64,000 bases of DNA, from contig JACKBY010000005.1 of the NCBI GenBank assembly GCA_020634335.1, forward strand, positions 1 through 64,000, in the 5' to 3' direction. The notes under the pieces were generated by a model. The model made no database searches. It was not told the origin of the DNA and saw only the letters and a program-made list of their open reading frames with translations. Within the stretch, counting starts at the first letter, position 1. Each line of letters begins with the position of its first letter. The translations under genes were made by a program, and so were the position numbers. Shown here in pieces: positions 16,903-28,492 of the stretch. This DNA comes from Promineifilum sp. GTDB taxonomy: Bacteria; Chloroflexota; Anaerolineae; Promineifilales; Promineifilaceae.

Positions 16903-18186
16903 CTATGCAATGGGGCGACGGCCGACCAGATACCACGTCTCCATCTCCCCCTTGCCCTTGATGCTGATCACGCCCCGCGGCTCGAACAGGAAATCGTCCC
17001 TGATCAGGTCGTAGGTGGCCCGGCTGATCTGGATTCGGCCCGGTTCGCCGTGGGACTCCATGCGGCTGGCGACGTTGACGGGGTCGCCCCACACGTCATA
17101 GCTGAACTTCTTGCGGCCGATGACCCCGGCCAGCACCGGCCCGGAGTTGATGCCCATGCGAAACTCGATGTCGGCCACGTGGGGCGAATCCCAGACGTCG
17201 AGAAAGGCCATCATGTCCAGCGCCGCGGCGGCCAGCGCGTGGGCGTGGTCGGGCCGCGGCGTGGGCACGCCGGAGGCCACCATGTAGCCGTCGCCCATCG
17301 TGCGGATCTTTTCCAGCCCATAGCGCTCCACCACGTCGTCGAAATAGGTGTAGATCTCGTTGAGGATGGTAACCATCTCGGCCGCGTCGACAGTCGTGGT
17401 CAGCGGCGTAAAGCCCACGACGTCGGCAAAGAGAATACTGACCGCCTCATAGCGCTCGGCAATGGTCTGCGTCTCGTTCTTCAGCACCTCGGCGATAGAG
17501 CGCGGCAGGATATTGCACAGCAGCGTGTCGGTCTTGAGCTGCTCGACGCGCAACATGCCCAGCGCCTCGTCGCGCTGCCGCACAAAGGCCCGCATCTGGA
17601 AAAAAGCCAGGCTGGAGACAATACCCACGTTGAGCACGAACAGGGCCAGGATGAACCACAGGGGCAGGTTGTTGTCGCGGGCAACGGCCGGGTTGATGAT
17701 CCCCGACAGCGCCAGCAGGACGATAAAGCCCAGAAATAGCCGGTTCGCCACCCGGCGGTCGGCGTAGTAGAGCAGCGCGCCCAGCGGGGCCATCAGCGCG
17801 CCGATGACCAGGGCGCTCGACTGGGCCAAACCACCGAGCACGATGGTGAGGACAAAAGGCAGCAACAGCGTGCAGAATTGGTGAACGAAGCCCAGCGGCC
17901 CGGCCTGGCCGCGTCGGTTGAGGATAAGGACGGCCGCCAGATCGACCAGGACATAGCCCAGGGTGATGAGCGCCGCCGGCCACTCGCCGAATGCCGCGTA
18001 GGCCACGGCCCAGACGAGCGCGATGGGCAGGATGAAGAGGCTGCCGGCCATGAGCTGGGCCTTGCGCAGGCGCGTGTCCTCCGAGTCGTGGGGCAGCGAG
18101 CCGGAAAAGAACAACGGGCCGAAAAGGGCCAGGACACGGCCGGTTATCGACGGCGGGACGGGGGAAGGCGGAGGCAGCGTGGTCAT
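16903..18186 (-). CDS. Membrane-bound class III nucleotide cyclase
   Basis: Start at ATG 18186, overlapping the upstream stop by 4 bp. The 427-residue protein has six or so membrane helices (about residues 45-210), then a linker helix and a cyclase domain from about 240. Metal-binding Asp residues are in SILFADVVGFTPL and RTMGDGYMVASG. FSYDVWGDPVNVASRME carries the transition-state region. It probably makes cAMP or cGMP at the membrane; substrate choice cannot be settled by eye. It pairs with an upstream polytopic protein. Confidence 0.88.
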   Translation of the reverse strand: MTTLPPPSPVPPSITGRVLALFGPLFFSGSLPHDSEDTRLRKAQLMAGSLFILPIALVWAVAYAAFGEWPAALITLGYVLVDLAAVLILNRRGQAGPLGFVHQFCTLLLPFVLTIVLGGLAQSSALVIGALMAPLGALLYYADRRVANRLFLGFIVLLALSGIINPAVARDNNLPLWFILALFVLNVGIVSSLAFFQMRAFVRQRDEALGMLRVEQLKTDTLLCNILPRSIAEVLKNETQTIAERYEAVSILFADVVGFTPLTTTVDAAEMVTILNEIYTYFDDVVERYGLEKIRTMGDGYMVASGVPTPRPDHAHALAAAALDMMAFLDVWDSPHVADIEFRMGINSGPVLAGVIGRKKFSYDVWGDPVNVASRMESHGEPGRIQISRATYDLIRDDFLFEPRGVISIKGKGEMETWYLVGRRPIA

Positions 18187-19034
18187 TGGGGCGTCCTTCG
18201 GCGGCGCTCCATGCGGCGGTAGAATACGGCCGCCGCGAGGATGCCGCCCACTGTGAACAGGGTAAACCAGTTGAACAAACCGCCCGGCCCAAAGGCCGGG
18301 CGGCGCAGCACGAAGGCCGCCGCCAGCAGCAGTTGCCAGATCAGAATGCTCTGGAAAGGGATGCGCCAGGCGCTCCAGCGCCGCTCGCGACCCAACCCCA
18401 GCGCCCCCATGCCCAACAGCGCCCCCCAGCCCGCCAATACCCGCGCCGTCAGCGGCGTCAGCGGCCACGGCCACCACGCCACGGCCGGGCCGGGCCGGAT
18501 GAACAGCATGACCGCCCCGAGCAGCAACAGCACCCCGGCGGCGACCATGAACCGGCCCACGGCCGGAGACAGCCACACGTCATCGGCTTCGGGCGCGCCC
18601 CGGTCGGCCGGCCGGTTGCGCCACCACACCAGGGGCACCACCACCGGCGTGATGATGTAGATGACCAGCCAGACCAGAAACGGCCAGTGGCCGGGGTCGA
18701 AGGTGTCCCAATGCAGCAGGGTGGCGGCCAACATGACTACCGTGAGCACGGCCACAGAGGGCAACCCGCGGCCGACGCGATGCCAGTGGTGCCCCGTCAG
18801 GACCCGGCCAAAGAAATAGGCTCCGCCCAGATAGCCCGCGCCCATGAGCGCCGTCGTCAGCGGCGAGGCGATCTCCCAGGCAAACAAACGGGCCGTGCTT
18901 TGCGGCATCACGTAGAGAATGACGAACGCCGCCACGAGAAAGGGGATGACGGCCGCGGCCACCCCGCGCGTCAGGGGCAAAATACGGTCATCCGGTTGCG
19001 ATTCGCGGGTGGGGAAGTGGGTTTGGTGATTCAC
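18183..19034 (-). CDS. Polytopic membrane protein upstream of cyclase
   Basis: A 283-residue protein with about eight hydrophobic segments (for example AAAVIPFLVAAFVILYVM and FLVWLVIYIITPVVVPLVWW). Its TGA overlaps the ATG of the cyclase gene, so the two are probably co-translated and may form a sensor complex. No family is recognised with confidence. Confidence 0.7.
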   Translation of the reverse strand: MNHQTHFPTRESQPDDRILPLTRGVAAAVIPFLVAAFVILYVMPQSTARLFAWEIASPLTTALMGAGYLGGAYFFGRVLTGHHWHRVGRGLPSVAVLTVVMLAATLLHWDTFDPGHWPFLVWLVIYIITPVVVPLVWWRNRPADRGAPEADDVWLSPAVGRFMVAAGVLLLLGAVMLFIRPGPAVAWWPWPLTPLTARVLAGWGALLGMGALGLGRERRWSAWRIPFQSILIWQLLLAAAFVLRRPAFGPGGLFNWFTLFTVGGILAAAVFYRRMERRRRTPQ

Positions 19035-19157
19035 ACTGATTTTCCAGCCTGGGCGAGCGGCGAATATGGATCGGTTGTGGGGTTGCCTGCCGGGCTATTA
19101 TATCGAATTATGGCGGGAAACAAGGGCGGCCGGGTCTGGGGCGGGATTTTTCACCAA

Positions 19158-19295
19158 TCGGCCGCCTGCCGTAACGCCGGTTGCTTAACCGGCTCCGCGG
19201 CCCGCTCTCGGCCGCCTGCCGTAACGCCGGTTGCTTAACCGGCTCCGCGGCCCGGCCGGTTCCCGGCCGCCGGATTAAAATCCGGCGCTACACGG
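19158..19295. repeat. 46-bp unit repeated with 50-bp period, GCCGGTT type
   Basis: Identical segments at 19158-19203 and 19208-19253 contain TAACGCCGGTTGCTTAACC, a hairpin with GCCGGTT/AACCGGC arms. A related GCCGGATTAAAATCCGGCGC follows at about 19268-19289. The family recurs at 47051-47202 and 53764-53792. The rest of 19035-19528 shows no gene. Confidence 0.85.
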
Positions 19296-19528
19296 CTAAT
19301 CGACTGACCGATTGTCGGCGGCAGGTCGTTGGTTCGCGCCCGCGTTCCTCTGTCCCACGCGCGGCATTTGTGTGCCCATGCGTCGGGTGGCGATTGCCCC
19401 GGCCGGTGCGCCCGACGGTTTGACAGTCACCCTCGTTGCGCGTACACTCAAATTATTCAACTGGGCCGCGGCCGGCAGGTCCGTGCGCCGGCCCATCACA
19501 ACACCATAGCCCTTACAGGAGAGGTCGT

Positions 19529-19861
19529 ATGAATGACGCCGCGATTATCCACGAGGCCGTCCGTCGCGTAAAAGCGGGCGAGCTCAAACGCCCGACCAAC
19601 TGCGTTCACCTCGATCAGATTCAGGAGGTCGAGCCCGGAACCATGGGCTGCGAAGACTGCCTGAAATCGGGCAGCAAGTGGGTGCATCTGCGCGTTTGCC
19701 TGACCTGTGGCTACGTCGGTTGCTGCAACAGTTCCCCCAACAAACACGCCTCGCGCCACGCCAAGGAAACCGGCCACCCCGTCGCCATGTCGATGGAGGG
19801 CGGCGAAGACTGGATGTGGTGCTTCGAGGATGAGGACTTTATCGTTCCCCGCCGTCGATGA
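19529..19861 (+). CDS. UBP-type zinc finger protein
   Basis: A 110-residue protein with ACAGGAGAGGTCGT before the ATG. The zinc-finger core reads NCVHLDQI, GCEDCLKSG, VHLRVCLTCGYVGCC and HASRHAKETGHPVAMS, the ordered Cys/His ligands of the ubiquitin-protease zinc finger. In eukaryotes this fold binds the free C-terminus of ubiquitin. The bacterial ligand is unknown. The TGA overlaps the next ATG, coupling it to a giant cyclase-AAA-TPR protein. Confidence 0.88.
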   Translation: MNDAAIIHEAVRRVKAGELKRPTNCVHLDQIQEVEPGTMGCEDCLKSGSKWVHLRVCLTCGYVGCCNSSPNKHASRHAKETGHPVAMSMEGGEDWMWCFEDEDFIVPRRR

Positions 19862-22800
19862 GCGACTATTTCGGCCCCCGGCCGGGTTCCATGCCTGATT
19901 CCGGCGGGCCGGTCGTCCCCACGCGGGACGTGGCCGGCGAGCGCCGCGTCATCACCGTCCTGTTTTGCGACGTCGTCGGTTCCACGTCGCTGGCCGCGCG
20001 CTTCGACCCCGAAGAGTGGGCCGAGGTGATGAACGAGGCCTTCCGCTTCATGATCGCGCCCGTCCAGGAATACGACGGCATGGTCGCCCGGCTGATGGGC
20101 GACGCCGTGCTGGCTTTTTTCGGCGCGCCGCTGGCCCACGAAGATGACCCGCAGCGCGCCGTGCTGGCCGGGCTGGGCATCATCAACGGCATCCGCCCTT
20201 TCATCCATCAGTTCGAACAGGATTACGGCTGGGAGTTCAACGTGCGCGTGGGCATCAACACCGGCCCGGTCGTCGTGGGCGAGATGGGGTCGGGCCAGGC
20301 GGGCGAATATACGGCCATGGGCGACGCCATTAACCTGGCGGCGCGCATGGAGCAGACGGCCGCCCCCGGCACCGTGCAGATCGCCGAAGACACCTATCGC
20401 CTCATCGCCCCGCTGTTCGACGTGTGGGACCTGGGCGACATCGAGGTCAAGGGCAAGGAGCAGCCTGTCCACGCCTATCGCGTGCTGGGGCTGGAGCCGC
20501 AGCCCGACCGCGTGCGCGGGCTGGAGGGCATCCACGCCGGCCTGATCGGCCGCACCCGCGAGATGAGCCGCCTGCGCGACATCCTGTCCGGCCTGCGCGC
20601 CGGCCAGAGCCGCATCTGCTATCTCATCGGCGAGGCCGGGCTGGGCAAAACCCGCCTCATTGCCGAGATGCGTCAGGAGTGGCGCGACCAGCTGGCCGCC
20701 GCCTATGGCGACGTGAACCCCCTGTGGCGCGGCTGGTCGGAGTTTGTCGCCGTGTCCTATGGGGCCGGCCGCCCCTACGACATGCTCAAGCGCCAGGTGC
20801 GCACGTTTTGCAACATTCGCGAGACGGCTTCCCCGGCGGTCATCCACGAGCGGCTCGACGCGCTCATCAGCCTCTACCCCTCGGCCCTCCACGACCGCAT
20901 GCACCGCCTGTTCGGTTTTCTGCTGGGCGACACGTCGCTCGACGACGGCACGCTGGGCCAGGGCGAGGCCTTCCAGCGTGAACTGCGCGCCGTCATCGAA
21001 CAGATGGCGCAGGTGCAGTTGAATCAGGGGCCGGTCGTCTACGTCATCGACGACGTCCATTGGGCCGACGTGGCCTCGCTGGAAACCATTCGCAATCTGC
21101 TGCCGCTGGCGCGCCGCCATCCGGTGCTCTTTCTGTTCGCCATGCGCCCCGACTGGAACACCCCCGGCTGGCAGCTCTATCTGGAGACGCAGGTGGACTA
21201 CGCGGACTATTCGGCCTCGATCTACCTGGAGCCGTTGTCGTCGGCCGAAAGCCGCACCCTGGTCCACGATTTGCTGGAAAACGCCAACGTGCCCGACCCC
21301 ATCTACGACCTCATCGAGCGCAAGGCGGAGGGCAACCCGTTCTTCGTCGAGGAGACGGTGCGCACCCTGCTGGACAGCGGCGCGCTGCGGCGCGAGCCGG
21401 GCGGCCTGCGCTGGCGGCCCTCGGCCGAGGCCGACCGCGCCGCCGAACTGATCGGCCTGCCGGGCAATGTCCTGTCGCTGCTGACGGCGCGCATCGACCG
21501 CCTGGAGCCGCCGGTGCGCCGCACGATGCAGCTGGCCTCGGTCATCGGCCGCTCCTTTCCCCTGCGCGTGCTGGAGCGCATCGCCGAGCGCCCGGCCGGC
21601 GTGCTGGACGAGCATCTCAAGCGGCTGGGCCAGGCCGACCTGGTGCGGCCGACGCTCACCGGCGCGGAAGCCGAATACGCCTTTCGCCACGCCCTGACGC
21701 GCGACGCCGCCTATGAGACCATCCTGCTGCGCCAGCGCCGCCGCTATCACCGCCGCGTGGCCGAGGCCATGGAAGCGCTCTACGCCGACCGGCTGGGCGA
21801 CGAAGCCCCGCGCCTGGCCTACCATTTCGCCGAGGGGCGCGACTGGGAACGGGCGATCCGCTACTACACACAGGCCGGCGAGGCCGCCGCCCGGCTCTAC
21901 GCCAACAGCGAGGCCATCGAGCATTACACCAAGGCGCTGCACATCTGTCGCACCAACCCCACCGCGCTGGACGACGCCGCGCTGGCCGACCTGTACCGGC
22001 GGTTGGGGCGCGTCCACGAGGTCGCCGGACGGCACGACGAGGCGTTGGGCATCTATGAGGAACTGGAGCGCCTCGGCCGCGACCGCGACCGGCCGGCCCT
22101 GGAGCTGGAAGGGCTGATGCCGCAGGCGATCCTCCGTCTGACGCCGACGCCCTATGAGGACGCCGGCCGCGGCCGGGCGCTGGCCGAGCGCATCCTGGCC
22201 CTGGCCCGGCGCAGCAACCGCCCCGACGCCGAAGCGCACGGTCACTGGGCGCTGATGTTGCTCCACCTCAATCTCGTTCCCGACGCCGAGGGGGCCGTGG
22301 CCGAGGGCGAGCGCGCGCTGGCGCTGGCCCGCGCCAATGGCCTGACCGAACTCGAGGCCTTCATCCTCAACGACATCAGCCGCGCCTATGCCAACGCCGG
22401 CCGCAGCGATGAGGCCTTTACCGCCTTCGAGGAGGCCTACGAACGCTGGCGGGCGCTGGGCAACGAGCCGATGATGGCCGACGTGCTGAGCATCTGGTCG
22501 CAAGGGCTGCTGCTGCGCGGCGATCTGGCCGGCGCGGAGCGAACGGCGCGCCAGGGCCTGGAAATCGGCCGGCGCATCGGCAATCTCTGGGCACAGGCGT
22601 TCAACAGCTATTCGCTGGGCTACGCCCTGCTGGAACTGGGCCGGGTGAGCGAGGCCATAGACCTGCTGTGGTCGGCAACCGAGTCGGCCGCGCAGGCCGG
22701 CTTCCGCGGGCCGGGCGCGACGATCCCCGTGGTGCTGCGCTGGCTGCTGGGCAACCTGGGCCAGCCCCAGCGCGACCGCGAGCGGCTGCTGGCCCTGCTG

Positions 22801-23352
22801 CAAGACGCTCGCGCCGAGGAGCTTTCCCCGACACTTTGGCGGTTTTGGCAGATCACAGACCGTTATTTCGCGGGCGACACGGCGGGGGCCTACGCCCTCA
22901 TAAGCGACATCGAGTTTGTAAGCGTGAGCCGGGCCGGGCAGGAAGCCATCCTTGAGACCGTGGAACGCGCCGAGATCGCCCTGGTCGCCGGACATGCACA
23001 AGAAGCCCTGGACATCCTCGACCGGCTGCTGGCCTACATGGCTGATTATGACTTTCATGGCATGGAGGCCGACGCGCTGAAAATTCGCGGCGACGCCCTG
23101 CGCGCGCTGGGCCGGGCCGATGAGGCGACGGCCGCCTACCTGGCCGCGCTGGCCGAAGCCCGCCGCCAGGGCGCGGTTCGCGCCGAGTGGCCGGCGCTGG
23201 CGGCCCTCTATGATATGGAAACCGACCCCGACACGCGCGCAGCGTATCGCCGCGCGGCGGTCGAGATCATCACCTTCCTCGCCGACCATCTGGACGACGC
23301 AGAACTGCGCGAGGCCTTTCTGGCGCTGCCCGACGTGGGCCGTCTGTTGTGA
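19858..23352 (+). CDS. Class III cyclase-AAA ATPase-TPR protein
   Basis: A 1164-residue multidomain protein. The cyclase domain is at about 28-215; Asp38 (FCDVVGSTSL) and Asp82 (LMGDAVLAFFG) are the metal ligands. An AAA/STAND-like ATPase follows with Walker A GEAGLGKT (258-265) and Walker B VYVIDDVHWAD (near 395). The rest, from about 640, is helical TPR repeats (for example YYTQAGEAAARLYANSEAIE and ALGIYEELERLGR). This is the SARP/AfsR-like cyclase-ATPase layout common in Chloroflexota and Actinobacteria. It likely senses a partner through the TPRs. Whether the cyclase is active is not known. Confidence 0.9.
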   Translation: MSDYFGPRPGSMPDSGGPVVPTRDVAGERRVITVLFCDVVGSTSLAARFDPEEWAEVMNEAFRFMIAPVQEYDGMVARLMGDAVLAFFGAPLAHEDDPQRAVLAGLGIINGIRPFIHQFEQDYGWEFNVRVGINTGPVVVGEMGSGQAGEYTAMGDAINLAARMEQTAAPGTVQIAEDTYRLIAPLFDVWDLGDIEVKGKEQPVHAYRVLGLEPQPDRVRGLEGIHAGLIGRTREMSRLRDILSGLRAGQSRICYLIGEAGLGKTRLIAEMRQEWRDQLAAAYGDVNPLWRGWSEFVAVSYGAGRPYDMLKRQVRTFCNIRETASPAVIHERLDALISLYPSALHDRMHRLFGFLLGDTSLDDGTLGQGEAFQRELRAVIEQMAQVQLNQGPVVYVIDDVHWADVASLETIRNLLPLARRHPVLFLFAMRPDWNTPGWQLYLETQVDYADYSASIYLEPLSSAESRTLVHDLLENANVPDPIYDLIERKAEGNPFFVEETVRTLLDSGALRREPGGLRWRPSAEADRAAELIGLPGNVLSLLTARIDRLEPPVRRTMQLASVIGRSFPLRVLERIAERPAGVLDEHLKRLGQADLVRPTLTGAEAEYAFRHALTRDAAYETILLRQRRRYHRRVAEAMEALYADRLGDEAPRLAYHFAEGRDWERAIRYYTQAGEAAARLYANSEAIEHYTKALHICRTNPTALDDAALADLYRRLGRVHEVAGRHDEALGIYEELERLGRDRDRPALELEGLMPQAILRLTPTPYEDAGRGRALAERILALARRSNRPDAEAHGHWALMLLHLNLVPDAEGAVAEGERALALARANGLTELEAFILNDISRAYANAGRSDEAFTAFEEAYERWRALGNEPMMADVLSIWSQGLLLRGDLAGAERTARQGLEIGRRIGNLWAQAFNSYSLGYALLELGRVSEAIDLLWSATESAAQAGFRGPGATIPVVLRWLLGNLGQPQRDRERLLALLQDARAEELSPTLWRFWQITDRYFAGDTAGAYALISDIEFVSVSRAGQEAILETVERAEIALVAGHAQEALDILDRLLAYMADYDFHGMEADALKIRGDALRALGRADEATAAYLAALAEARRQGAVRAEWPALAALYDMETDPDTRAAYRRAAVEIITFLADHLDDAELREAFLALPDVGRLL

Positions 23353-23416
23353 GGATAACCGTGATGGGCGAAATCTGCGTCATCTGCGGATCGAATTTCA
23401 TTTGTAACAGGGCACA

Positions 23417-24466
23417 ATGAGCATCGAAATCGTCCCTTTCCACGTCGGCCTGCTGCCGGCCGCGGCCGAATTGCTGGCTCGCCGCCACGTGCGCGACCGG
23501 GCGGCCATGCCGCTGTTGCCGGCGCGCTTCGAGCAGCCGAAAGTGGCCCTGGCGGCGGTGCGCGAGGCGTGGAGCAAGCCACACGCGTCCGGCGTGGCCG
23601 CCCTGCGCGACGGGCGACTGATCGGCTACCTCGTGGGCGAGGCCCGGTTCGACACCCTGCGCGGCCGCCACGTGTGGATCCACTTGCCCGGCTACGCCCT
23701 GGCCGAGGGCCATGCGGTGGCGCTTTACGCCGATCTATACGCCGCCGCCGGGCCGGCGTGGCTGCGGCTGGGCGCGTTCGATCATTACGTGATGGCCCCC
23801 GCCGGCGACGCCGACGCCCTGGCCGTGTGGTTCGGGCTGAGCTTCGGCCAGGAGCAGGCCCACGGCATCCTGTCGCTGGCTGGGCCGCTGCCCAAACCGG
23901 CCCCCATCCCCGGCGTGACCATTCGCCGCGCCACCGCCGCCGACCGCGACACCTTCGTGGACGAGATGTCGCCCATCCTGCGCCAACACATGGCCGGGCC
24001 GCCGGTCTGGGGCGTGTCGCTGCCGGAGAATGTGGCCCTCATACGCGAGGGCTTCGCCGAGATGCTGACCGACGACGCCGCGCGGGTGTGGATCGCCGAG
24101 GGCGACGGCGGGGCCGCCGAGAGCAGCGAGAGCGGCGACCGGGCCGAGGCGGGCCGGCTGCTGGCCTACCAGGCCTACTTCCCCGCACCGCCGGCCGACG
24201 ACAACCTGATGGTATCGCTGACCGAGCGGACGACGCTGCTCGAAGTGGCCGCGACGCGACGCGACGCGCGAGGGCGGGGCATCGGCCGGGCGCTCAGCGC
24301 GGCGGGCCTGGCCGACGCGGCCGCCGCCGGCTTCCACTTGTGCATCGCCGACTGGCGCACGACCAACATCGAGGCCGCCCGTTTTTGGCCGTGGTTGGGC
24401 TTTCGCTCCGCGGCCTGTCGCCTGGTGCGCAAGATCGACCCGCGCATCGCCTGGGCAACCTATTGA
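23417..24466 (+). CDS. Double GNAT-like acetyltransferase
   Basis: A 349-residue protein with two GNAT-like halves. The N-terminal half (about 1-150) keeps the fold but no clear acetyl-CoA loop. The C-terminal half, from VTIRRATAADRDTFV (about 170), has LEVAATRRDARGRGIGRAL, with the R-x-x-G-x-G loop that binds acetyl-CoA. CIADWRTTNIEAARFWPWLGF closes it. The acceptor is unknown. A small ATCTGCG-type repeat precedes the gene at 23366-23390. Confidence 0.82.
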   Translation: MSIEIVPFHVGLLPAAAELLARRHVRDRAAMPLLPARFEQPKVALAAVREAWSKPHASGVAALRDGRLIGYLVGEARFDTLRGRHVWIHLPGYALAEGHAVALYADLYAAAGPAWLRLGAFDHYVMAPAGDADALAVWFGLSFGQEQAHGILSLAGPLPKPAPIPGVTIRRATAADRDTFVDEMSPILRQHMAGPPVWGVSLPENVALIREGFAEMLTDDAARVWIAEGDGGAAESSESGDRAEAGRLLAYQAYFPAPPADDNLMVSLTERTTLLEVAATRRDARGRGIGRALSAAGLADAAAAGFHLCIADWRTTNIEAARFWPWLGFRSAACRLVRKIDPRIAWATY

Positions 24467-24500
24467 CGATTCACCGACAATCGACCGGAACAACAATCTC

Positions 24501-25910
24501 ATGGCTAATTTTGAATTCCTTCGCAACGTACCCCTTTTCGCCGAAATGTCCGATAGCGACCTGGAGAGCATGTGCCTGATCGTGCAGGAAGTCCATTTGC
24601 GCGCCGGGGAAGTGCTGTTCGAAGAGGGCAGCGACGGAGACACGGCCTACATCGTCGAGCAGGGCGAGGTCGACATCGTGAAGACCAGCGACAACCGCGA
24701 AATCCTGCTCGCCAAGCGGTCGCAGGGCGAGGTGTTCGGCGAGATGGCCCTGCTACTCGATCAGCCGCGCTCGGCCGGGGTGCGGGCCCGCACCGACACC
24801 GCCCTGATCGGCATCAGCCGCGCCGACCTGCGCAACCTGTTGCAGATCAGCCCCACGGCGGCTTCCTCGATGTTCGAAATTCTCGTTACCCGCCTGCAAA
24901 ACACCCACGCCCTGCTGCGCCAGAGCGAGAAGATGGCCCAGTTGGGCACGTTCACTGCCGGCATCGCCCACGAACTGAACAACCCCGCGGCGGCCGTCCA
25001 GCGCAGTACTGACCACCTCAGCAAGACGCTGTTTGAATCGGCCCATACCTTCATGCGTCTGGTGCGAGAGGGCCTGACGCTGCCCCAGCAAGAGACACTG
25101 GAGCGCTACGTGCGCCGCGCGCAGGAGCAGGCCAAGCAGATGCCGCAGATGGATGCGCTGGCCCGCAGCGACCGCGAAGGGGAGCTGGAAGAGTGGCTGG
25201 AAGCCCACGGCGTCGATAATGCCTGGGAGTGTGCCACCACGCTGGTAAATCTGGGCTTCACCGACGAGCAACTGGAGGAGCTGGCCGCCGAGTATAGCGC
25301 CACCCAGTTGCCGACGATCATCGACTGGCTGAATAACAACTACACCTTGTTCAACCTGCTGGGCGAGCTGCAACAGGGCGCGAGCCGCATCTCGTCCATT
25401 ATCAAGGCTCTCAAGTCCTATACCTATCTCGATCAGGCCCCCGTCACCCGCACCGACGTTCACCAGGGGCTGGACGATACGCTGATCATCCTGCGCCACA
25501 AGCTCAAAAACGAGGTAACGGTGCGCCGGGAATATGCGACCGATCTGCCGCTAATCGAAGCCTATGGCAGCGAGCTGAATCAGGTGTGGACAAACCTCAT
25601 CGACAACGCGGCCGACGCGCTGCGCACCGGCGGCACGCCCAACCCCACCATCACCCTGCGCACGCGACAGGAGGGCGGCTGGATCATCGTCACCATCGAG
25701 GACAACGGCCCCGGCATCGCCCCCGAAAACATGCCCCACATCTTCGAGACGTTTTTCACGACCAAGCCCATCGGCCAGGGCACGGGGCTGGGGCTGGATA
25801 TCAGCTATAATATCGTCGCCCGGCGGCACAAGGGCGACATCCGCGTGCGATCCGAGCCGGGGCGCACGCAGTTCGACGTGTGGTTGCCCATAGAACTGAA
25901 GGAGGATTGA
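24501..25910 (+). CDS. cNMP-binding sensor histidine kinase
   Basis: A 469-residue soluble kinase. A cyclic-nucleotide-binding domain spans about 8-125 (VFGEMALLLDQPRSAGVRA is the phosphate-binding cassette). LGTFTAGIAHELNNPAAAVQ holds the phosphorylated His near residue 157. A helical insert of about 110 residues precedes the ATPase domain (QVWTNLIDNAADAL N box, IEDNGPGIAPENM G1, GTGLGLDISY G2). No membrane segment. It may turn cAMP/cGMP levels into phosphotransfer. The receiver protein encoded at 28489 is a plausible partner. Confidence 0.9.
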   Translation: MANFEFLRNVPLFAEMSDSDLESMCLIVQEVHLRAGEVLFEEGSDGDTAYIVEQGEVDIVKTSDNREILLAKRSQGEVFGEMALLLDQPRSAGVRARTDTALIGISRADLRNLLQISPTAASSMFEILVTRLQNTHALLRQSEKMAQLGTFTAGIAHELNNPAAAVQRSTDHLSKTLFESAHTFMRLVREGLTLPQQETLERYVRRAQEQAKQMPQMDALARSDREGELEEWLEAHGVDNAWECATTLVNLGFTDEQLEELAAEYSATQLPTIIDWLNNNYTLFNLLGELQQGASRISSIIKALKSYTYLDQAPVTRTDVHQGLDDTLIILRHKLKNEVTVRREYATDLPLIEAYGSELNQVWTNLIDNAADALRTGGTPNPTITLRTRQEGGWIIVTIEDNGPGIAPENMPHIFETFFTTKPIGQGTGLGLDISYNIVARRHKGDIRVRSEPGRTQFDVWLPIELKED

Positions 25911-25931
25911 CGGCCGCCGGAGCCGCTCGCC

Positions 25932-28048
<2,117 letters not shown>

Positions 28049-28052
<4 letters not shown>

Positions 28053-28492
28053 TCCTCGAACCGTTGACCCTGCCCGGCCGAACCGACTATCTGAGCCAGG
28101 TCATGGATTACGTCACCTGGGCCGCCGCCGCCTGTGGCCTGCCCGAAGCGGCCGCCTACCGCCTGTCGCTGGCCGTCGACGAGATCGCCACCAATGTCGT
28201 CATCCACGGCTATCAGGACGCCGGCCGCAGCGGCGACCTGACCGTCTGGGCCGAAACGACCGCCGACCGCCTGATCATTTGCCTGGAGGACACGGGCGAG
28301 CCGTTTGATCCCCGACAGGTGCCGCAGCCGTCCGATCTGGATCGGCCGCTGGAAGAGCGGCGCGACGGCGGGCTGGGCATCTTCCTGGCCCTGTGGGGCG
28401 TCGACGGCTTCAGCTATGAGCGGCGAGGCGACAAGAACCGCAGCGAATTCATCATGGAGCAGCCGGGCGCCGGCGCGCTGGACAGCCCATGA
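28049..28492 (+). CDS. RsbW-like anti-sigma/serine kinase domain protein
   Basis: A 147-residue GHKL ATPase. YRLSLAVDEIATNVVIHGYQ is the N box and IICLEDTGEPFDP the G1 region. RRDGGLGIFLALWGVD holds the last glycine-rich box. It matches the HATPase_c_2 (RsbW/SpoIIAB) group that phosphorylates anti-sigma antagonists. Both ends overlap neighbours by ATGA. The next gene encodes a PP2C phosphatase, the usual opposing enzyme; no STAS-domain antagonist or sigma factor is in the window. Confidence 0.88.

Noticed and set aside
19310..19400. tRNA-like GGTTCG stretch
   Set aside because: No acceptor stem or anticodon arm can be drawn.
19711..23289. 1192-codon minus-strand frame opposite the cyclase-AAA-TPR gene
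   Set aside because: A GC-rich shadow; the plus-strand protein has all catalytic motifs.
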